DNA of 64,000 bases, taken from contig CAWIRE010000003.1 in NCBI GenBank assembly GCA_963838385.1, positions 310,001 to 374,000 on the forward strand. The letters run 5' to 3'. A program made the translations under genes and the position numbers. The notes beneath the pieces were generated by a model that was not told the origin of the DNA, did no database searches, and was given only the letters and a program-made list of their open reading frames with translations. Shown here in pieces: positions 59,779-64,000 of this stretch. Origin of the DNA: DAHUYF01 sp963838385 (GTDB lineage Bacteria; Pseudomonadota; Alphaproteobacteria; ATCC43930; CGMCC-115725). Position 1 is the stretch's first letter. Every line of letters begins with the position of its first letter.

Positions 59779-61188
59779 TCAGATCGACGCCAGTACCCGC
59801 CGCCCGATGCCGAGCGCCTCGGACCAGAAGGCGTTGGAGCCGTGGATGGAGTTGACGACCGCCTCGATCGCCGCCAGGTAGCGCTCGAGCTGCGCATCGT
59901 CGACGATGAGCGGCGGCGCCACCTTCAGGACCAGGAAGTTGTTGCCGCAGATCTGGCTCAGGATCCCGTGCTTGGTGAAGAGGTTCATCACCAGCATCTG
60001 GCCGAACAGCGCCGGGTGGATGCGCGTGAACGCCGCGAACGGGATCTTCAAGATGCCCGACCGGGGCGCCCTGAACTCGATCGCGCTCAGGAGCCCGAGG
60101 CCGCGGATGTCGCCGACCATCTCGTAGCCGGAGAGGCGCTCCCTGAGCGCGGCGCGCAGCCGCTCGCCCGCGCTCGCCGCCCGCTGCCCCAGCCGCTCGT
60201 CTTCGAGGATGTCGAGCGTCGTCAGGCCGGCGCGCATCGCCAGGCTGTTCTCGCTGTAGGTCGAGGTGTGGATGATGGCGCGGCGCAGGGAGTTGTAGAC
60301 CGAGTGGTAGATCGCGTCCGACATCAGCACCGCGCTGCACGGGACGAGCCCGCCGCTGAGCGCCTTGGCGAGCACGACCATGTCGGGCTCGACGCCGAAA
60401 TGATGCGCCGCCAGAAACTCGCCGATGCGGTGGAGGCCGGTTTGCACTTCGTCGAGGACGAAGAGCGTGCCGTAGCGCCGGCACAGCTCCTGAACCTTCG
60501 GCAGGTAGTCGCTCGGCGGCACCACGACGCCGGACTCGGCCTGGACCGGCTCGAGCACGAAGGCGGCGAAGGATTTCGTGGCGAGCTTCTGCGCCAGGCC
60601 GTCGAGGTCGCCGAACGGCACCGCCTCCGTCCCCGGCAGCATCGGCCCGAAGCGCTCCTTCCAGAACGGATTCGACATCAGCGACAGCGCGCCGCAGGTC
60701 AGCCCGTGAAAGCCGTCCGCGGCGTAGAGGATGGCGTTGCGGCCGGTATGCGCGCGAGCGAATTTGATCACGGTCTCGATGCCTTCGCTGCCGGAGCTGG
60801 CGAAGAACGCCTTCTCCAGGCGGCCGCCCGCCTGCCGGCAGAGCCGCGCGGCCAGCTCGCCGGCGAGATCGGAGACATGGCTCTGCAGCATGGCCGGTCC
60901 CGCCGCGTCGAGCTCGGCCTTGAGCGCCTCGACGAGACGGGGATGGTTATGCCCGATGTTGTGGACGCAATATCCCGAGATGAAATCCAGGATCACGCGG
61001 CCGTCAGTGGTATGGAGCTCCGCTCCGCGGCAGAGATGATAGGTGACGTTCATCCGCAGGATGTCGAGAAACCGGACCCATTGCGGGTTGACGTAGTGGT
61101 CGTAGGCATGGACGACGCGGTCGTCGGTGCGCGCCTCTTGCCAGCATCTGTGCTCTCCTGCGGGTCGCCGCTCGTCGGGATGGGTCAC
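59779..61188 (-). CDS. Class III aminotransferase
   Basis: About 469 residues from GTG 61188; ATG 61383 would add a basic, non-homologous 65 residues. Fold-type I: SGYCVHNIGHNHPRLVEAL, SSGSEGIETVIKFARAHTGR, the acidic LFVLDEVQTGLHRIGE and PLP lysine in VVLAKALSGGLVPCSAV. It uses an omega-amino donor such as putrescine, ornithine or a polyamine, or a 2-oxo acid acceptor; the substrate is unknown. It sits upstream of the polyketide synthase on the same strand, 36 nt apart, and is divergent from the hemolysin-family gene. Confidence 0.85.
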   Translation of the reverse strand: MTHPDERRPAGEHRCWQEARTDDRVVHAYDHYVNPQWVRFLDILRMNVTYHLCRGAELHTTDGRVILDFISGYCVHNIGHNHPRLVEALKAELDAAGPAMLQSHVSDLAGELAARLCRQAGGRLEKAFFASSGSEGIETVIKFARAHTGRNAILYAADGFHGLTCGALSLMSNPFWKERFGPMLPGTEAVPFGDLDGLAQKLATKSFAAFVLEPVQAESGVVVPPSDYLPKVQELCRRYGTLFVLDEVQTGLHRIGEFLAAHHFGVEPDMVVLAKALSGGLVPCSAVLMSDAIYHSVYNSLRRAIIHTSTYSENSLAMRAGLTTLDILEDERLGQRAASAGERLRAALRERLSGYEMVGDIRGLGLLSAIEFRAPRSGILKIPFAAFTRIHPALFGQMLVMNLFTKHGILSQICGNNFLVLKVAPPLIVDDAQLERYLAAIEAVVNSIHGSNAFWSEALGIGRRVLASI

Positions 61189-61493
61189 CGCCGCCTGATC
61201 GGCGGCCGTGACGGCGGAGCGCCAACCTACTGCGCTGCGTCCCGCGCCACTGTGGATTCTTGTCGAGATAGGTGGCGAAGCGTCACTCCGGCGTCGCCGC
61301 CGCATCGCGGCGCCGGCCGCCCTGCTTCGCAAACTCCATCGGCGCCGCGCTCTTCTCCACACAACTCGATAGCGAGCCGTCATAGGCTCGCCGCGGCTCG
61401 AGGCAGCAAGCCGACCTAGCCTCTCGACGCGTCGCCGGATCTGCCGCCGGTCCTCATCGCCGTCTGCGCGGGAACGCCCTTAGGGATCAACCG

Positions 61494-62168
61494 ATGCCAT
61501 TCGATCGTCCCGCCACCGAGACGCTGCCGCCGGAGCCCGAATTGCTGTTTCCCTGGCACCGCTTCGAGGCGGTGGAGAGCCTCGGCCCCGACCGGCGCCG
61601 GGTCGTCCTCGTCTCGCCCTCGCACGCCTTGCGCGCCCAGGCGGAAAGCTGCATCCGCGAGGTCTATGCCCGGATGTTCCAGGCGCGGAACCTGATCTTC
61701 CCGAGCACGCTGATGGCGTTGCTGGATGGCGCCGGCCGGCCGCTCTGCGCCGCGGGGCTGCGCACCGCCGCCGACGGCTTCTTTTCCGAGATCTACCTCG
61801 ATGCGCCGATCGACCGTCTGCTGTCGGAGCGCAGCGGCAAGGCGATCGGGCGCCAGGCCATCCTCGAGGTGACGACGCTGGCGAGCCGAAGCGTCGAGGC
61901 CTCGCCCGCCTTTGTGCGGCGGCTGGCGCTGTTCGGCCGCTGCGCCGGGTTCAAATGGTCGTTCTTCACGGCCACGGCACGCCTGCAAAGGCTGCTGTCC
62001 CGCCTCGGCATGCCGCTCGTCGAATTGTCGCCGGCCGATCCCCGACGGCTTTCCGGAGCCGAGCAGTGGGGGAGCTATTACGCGCATTCGCCGCACGTCT
62101 GCGCCGTCGATGATCGCTGGCTCGACGACGGCTCGACGCAGCCGCGCAGGCAGCCCGCCGATGCGTGA
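61494..62168 (+). CDS. Thermostable hemolysin-family protein
   Basis: 224 residues of the T_hemolysin (delta-VPH) family: VLVSPSHALRAQAESCIREVYARMF, ILEVTTLASRSV and LSGAEQWGSYYAHSPHVCAVD. The fold resembles N-acyltransferases, and the name comes from a Vibrio toxin report; its real role here is more likely acyl transfer or acyl-amino acid chemistry. It is the first gene of a coupled run: the acyl-CoA synthetase ATG overlaps its end by 8 nt. Confidence 0.83.
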   Translation: MPFDRPATETLPPEPELLFPWHRFEAVESLGPDRRRVVLVSPSHALRAQAESCIREVYARMFQARNLIFPSTLMALLDGAGRPLCAAGLRTAADGFFSEIYLDAPIDRLLSERSGKAIGRQAILEVTTLASRSVEASPAFVRRLALFGRCAGFKWSFFTATARLQRLLSRLGMPLVELSPADPRRLSGAEQWGSYYAHSPHVCAVDDRWLDDGSTQPRRQPADA

Positions 62169-63636
62169 GCTCTTCGACGCCCTCCGGCATCGCGCCGGCG
62201 CCGCGGGCGGCACGCCGGCCTTCGATGACGGTGCCGCGCAACTCGCCTATGGGCCGCTGGCCCGGCGCGTCGCGGGCGCCGCCGAAGAGCTCGGCGCCCT
62301 CGCGCCGTCGCCCGCGGTGATCGGCCTTCTCGGCGGCAATCGGGTCGACTGGATCGTGGGGCTGCTGGCGGCATGGCACGTCGGCAAGACCGTGGTGCCG
62401 CTGCCGCCCTTCTTCCGCGTGTCGCAGCTGCGCCATGTCGTCCAGGACGCCGGCATCTCGCATCTCCTGACCACCGCCGACATGATCGGCACGGCGCGGC
62501 TCCTCGGCGTTCCCGTCACGCCGATCGGCGAGCGGCAGGCGAGCTTCGATCCGCCGCGCGGCGCCGACGGCGCGCAGATCATCTATACCTCGGGCAGCAC
62601 CGGTCAACCGAAAGGGGTGCTGCTCGGCGGCGGGCAGTTGCTCTGGAGCGCCGAGGCGATGGCGCGCGCCATCGCCGCCCGCGCCGAGGACGCCTATCTC
62701 TCGGTGCTGCCGCTGGCGCTCCTGCTCGAGACCATCTGCGCCGTCATGGTGCCGCTCCTGGTCGGCGCGTCGGTGCGGCTGGAGCCGGGCTTCGCCGCGG
62801 GTTTCGGCACGGGCGAGGGGCCGACCATCGCCGACATCGCGGCGGCGCGCCGGCCGAGCTGCATGGTCCTGGTGCCCGAGCTCCTGGCGCAATGGGTCGC
62901 GCAATTGAGCGCGGCCGCGGCAAGGGCGCCCGACAGCCTGCGCTTCGTCGCGGTCGGCGGCGCCGCCATTCCCGGCGCGCTGGCGCGGCAGGCCTGGGAG
63001 GTCGGGATCCCGGTCCATGAAGGCTACGGCCTTTCGGAATGCGGCTCCGTGGTGGCGCTCAATCGGCCGGGCGAGCGCCGGCCCGGCACTGTCGGAAAGC
63101 CTCTGGCGGGACTCGCTGTCCGCATCGAGGAGGGTGAGATCGTCGTGCGCGGGCCGTCGGTCATGGAGCGCTATCTGCACGGAGCGCCGGCCCGGGGCGT
63201 GTGGCGGACGGGCGATGCCGGGGAGATCGATGCCGATGGTTTCCTCACGGTGAGAGGCCGCCTCGACAATGTCCTGGTCACGCCGATGGGCCGGAACATC
63301 AGCCCGGAATGGATCGAATCCCTGCTCCTCGCCGATCTGCGCCTCGCCTATTGCATGGTCACCCATATCGAGGGGCCGTATCTCACCGCCATTCTCGTTC
63401 CCAAGCCGCAGCACCAGCCCTGGTTCGAGCGCGCCTCCGCCGACGAGATCGGCGCGCTCGTCGCCGAGCGCGCCCGCGAGGCGCCGAGCTACGCCCTGCC
63501 GCGGCACGTCGCCATCGTCGCCGCCGGCGATCTCGTCCGTTTCGGACTCCTGACCGGCAACGGCCGGCTTCGGCGCAAGGCGGCTCTGGATGCCTGGCGG
63601 ACGACGCTCAAGCCGATCATAGGGGAGGAAAGCTGA
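62161..63636 (+). CDS. AMP-dependent acyl-CoA synthetase/ligase
   Basis: 491 residues, ANL superfamily. Motif A3 IIYTSGSTGQPKGVLLG, A5 GYGLSECGSVV and A7/A8 WRTGDAGEIDADGFLTVRGRLD are present; the C-terminal Lys motif is LTGNGRLRRKA. It activates a carboxylic acid with ATP for the neighbouring enzymes. It overlaps the hemolysin-family gene by 8 nt and is followed after 2 nt by the haem-oxygenase-like gene (GGAGGAAAGC site). Confidence 0.92.
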   Translation: MRELFDALRHRAGAAGGTPAFDDGAAQLAYGPLARRVAGAAEELGALAPSPAVIGLLGGNRVDWIVGLLAAWHVGKTVVPLPPFFRVSQLRHVVQDAGISHLLTTADMIGTARLLGVPVTPIGERQASFDPPRGADGAQIIYTSGSTGQPKGVLLGGGQLLWSAEAMARAIAARAEDAYLSVLPLALLLETICAVMVPLLVGASVRLEPGFAAGFGTGEGPTIADIAAARRPSCMVLVPELLAQWVAQLSAAAARAPDSLRFVAVGGAAIPGALARQAWEVGIPVHEGYGLSECGSVVALNRPGERRPGTVGKPLAGLAVRIEEGEIVVRGPSVMERYLHGAPARGVWRTGDAGEIDADGFLTVRGRLDNVLVTPMGRNISPEWIESLLLADLRLAYCMVTHIEGPYLTAILVPKPQHQPWFERASADEIGALVAERAREAPSYALPRHVAIVAAGDLVRFGLLTGNGRLRRKAALDAWRTTLKPIIGEES

Positions 63637-63638
63637 CG

Positions 63639-64000
63639 ATGAGCGTCTACCAACGCCTGCTGGCCGAGACCGCAGCGGCTCGTGCCGAGTTCCTGTCCGT
63701 GCCGATCCTGGATCGCGCGCTCAAGGGCCAGGTGCCGCGCGCGCTCTATCTCGAATTCCTGGCGCAGGCCTATCACCATGTCCGCCACACCTGCCCGCTG
63801 CTCTCCTTGGCGGCGGCGAGGACGGGGGACGCGGTCTACCGCGCGGCGCTCTTCGACTACATCGCGGAAGAGCAGGGGCACGACGAGTGGATTCTGGCCG
63901 ATATCGGCGCCCTGGGCGGCGACGCCCAGGCTGCAAAGCGGTCTCCGCCGCGCCCGCCGTGCCGCGCCATGGTCGGCTACGCCTACTACGCCATCGAATG
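63639..64000 (+). CDS. Haem-oxygenase-like di-iron oxidase, 5' part
   Basis: At least 120 residues; the gene runs off the right edge. FLAQAYHHVRHTCPLLSLAA and the YIAEEQGHDEWILADI block carry Glu, His and Asp of the haem-oxygenase-like di-iron (HDO) family, a fold shared with UndA, which makes terminal alkenes, and with TenA-like proteins. It is tightly linked to the acyl-CoA synthetase gene. An oxidative decarboxylation or hydroxylation of an activated acid is possible but unproven. Confidence 0.82.
   Translation, partial: MSVYQRLLAETAAARAEFLSVPILDRALKGQVPRALYLEFLAQAYHHVRHTCPLLSLAAARTGDAVYRAALFDYIAEEQGHDEWILADIGALGGDAQAAKRSPPRPPCRAMVGYAYYAIE

Overview
The window is GC-rich bacterial chromosome from an alphaproteobacterium, most likely of the Rhodospirillales or a neighbouring order. 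This rests on an aerobic cobaltochelatase cobS-cobT pair behind a J-domain gene, a tamA-tamB pair, the dapF-mtaB-ftsY block, and the run ffh, rpsP, rimM, trmD, rplS, leuC, leuD, leuB. Dispersed palindromes of alphaproteobacterial style lie in many gaps. No rRNA, tRNA, CRISPR array, insertion sequence or prophage was recognised.

Layout. 0-3.3 kb: J-domain gene end, cobS and cobT (cobalt insertion for B12). 3.3-4.3 kb: an AT-richer DUF4062 gene that looks imported. 4.6-11.8 kb: dienelactone hydrolase-like enzyme, tamB and tamA on the minus strand. 12-14 kb: a cyclase-family enzyme and a lipoprotein. 14-18.7 kb: a tightly coupled minus-strand operon (Gfo/Idh oxidoreductase, thiolase-like protein, DUF35 protein, NDP-forming acyl-CoA synthetase). 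18.8-23.4 kb: two sensor kinases that resemble the parts of an RpfC/RpfG system. 23.5-28.5 kb: hydratase, serine/alanine-glyoxylate aminotransferase and a divergent fused FAD/Fe-S oxidase. 29.5-31.6 kb: a second AT-richer island with a broken STAND-type NTPase. 31.8-36.1 kb: ftsY, mtaB, dapF and a frameshifted FMN 2-hydroxyacid dehydrogenase. 36.3-40.2 kb: a molybdenum locus (mop, modA, msrQ, a modE-like gene and a DUF2325 gene) with Mo-box-like operators. 40.4-48.1 kb: the translation/secretion and leucine block. 48.3-52.6 kb: cysteine-cluster protein, an unknown protein, queC, a HiPIP and a methyltransferase. 53-57.1 kb: a response regulator, outer-membrane protein, periplasmic binding protein and sensor kinase in one operon. 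57.5-64 kb: a likely specialised-metabolite locus with a type III polyketide synthase, FAD oxidoreductase, class III aminotransferase, thermostable-hemolysin-family protein, acyl-CoA synthetase and a haem-oxygenase-like di-iron protein cut by the window edge.

Three observations stand out. (1) A two-hairpin element of about 60-75 nt occurs seven times between 36 and 51 kb. Six copies sit directly behind a stop codon, and both hairpins vary with pairing kept, which suggests selection on structure. (2) Mo-boxes of the form CGCTATAT-N8-ATATAGCG lie in tandem in front of the DUF2325 gene and once in front of mop-modA, which ties a protein of unknown function to molybdate control. (3) The terminal PKS/hemolysin/di-iron oxidase locus. 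Several genes carry one-base insertions (STAND gene twice, 2-hydroxyacid dehydrogenase, polyketide synthase, and a compensated pair in the FAD oxidase). Real pseudogenes and sequence errors cannot be told apart from the sequence alone.
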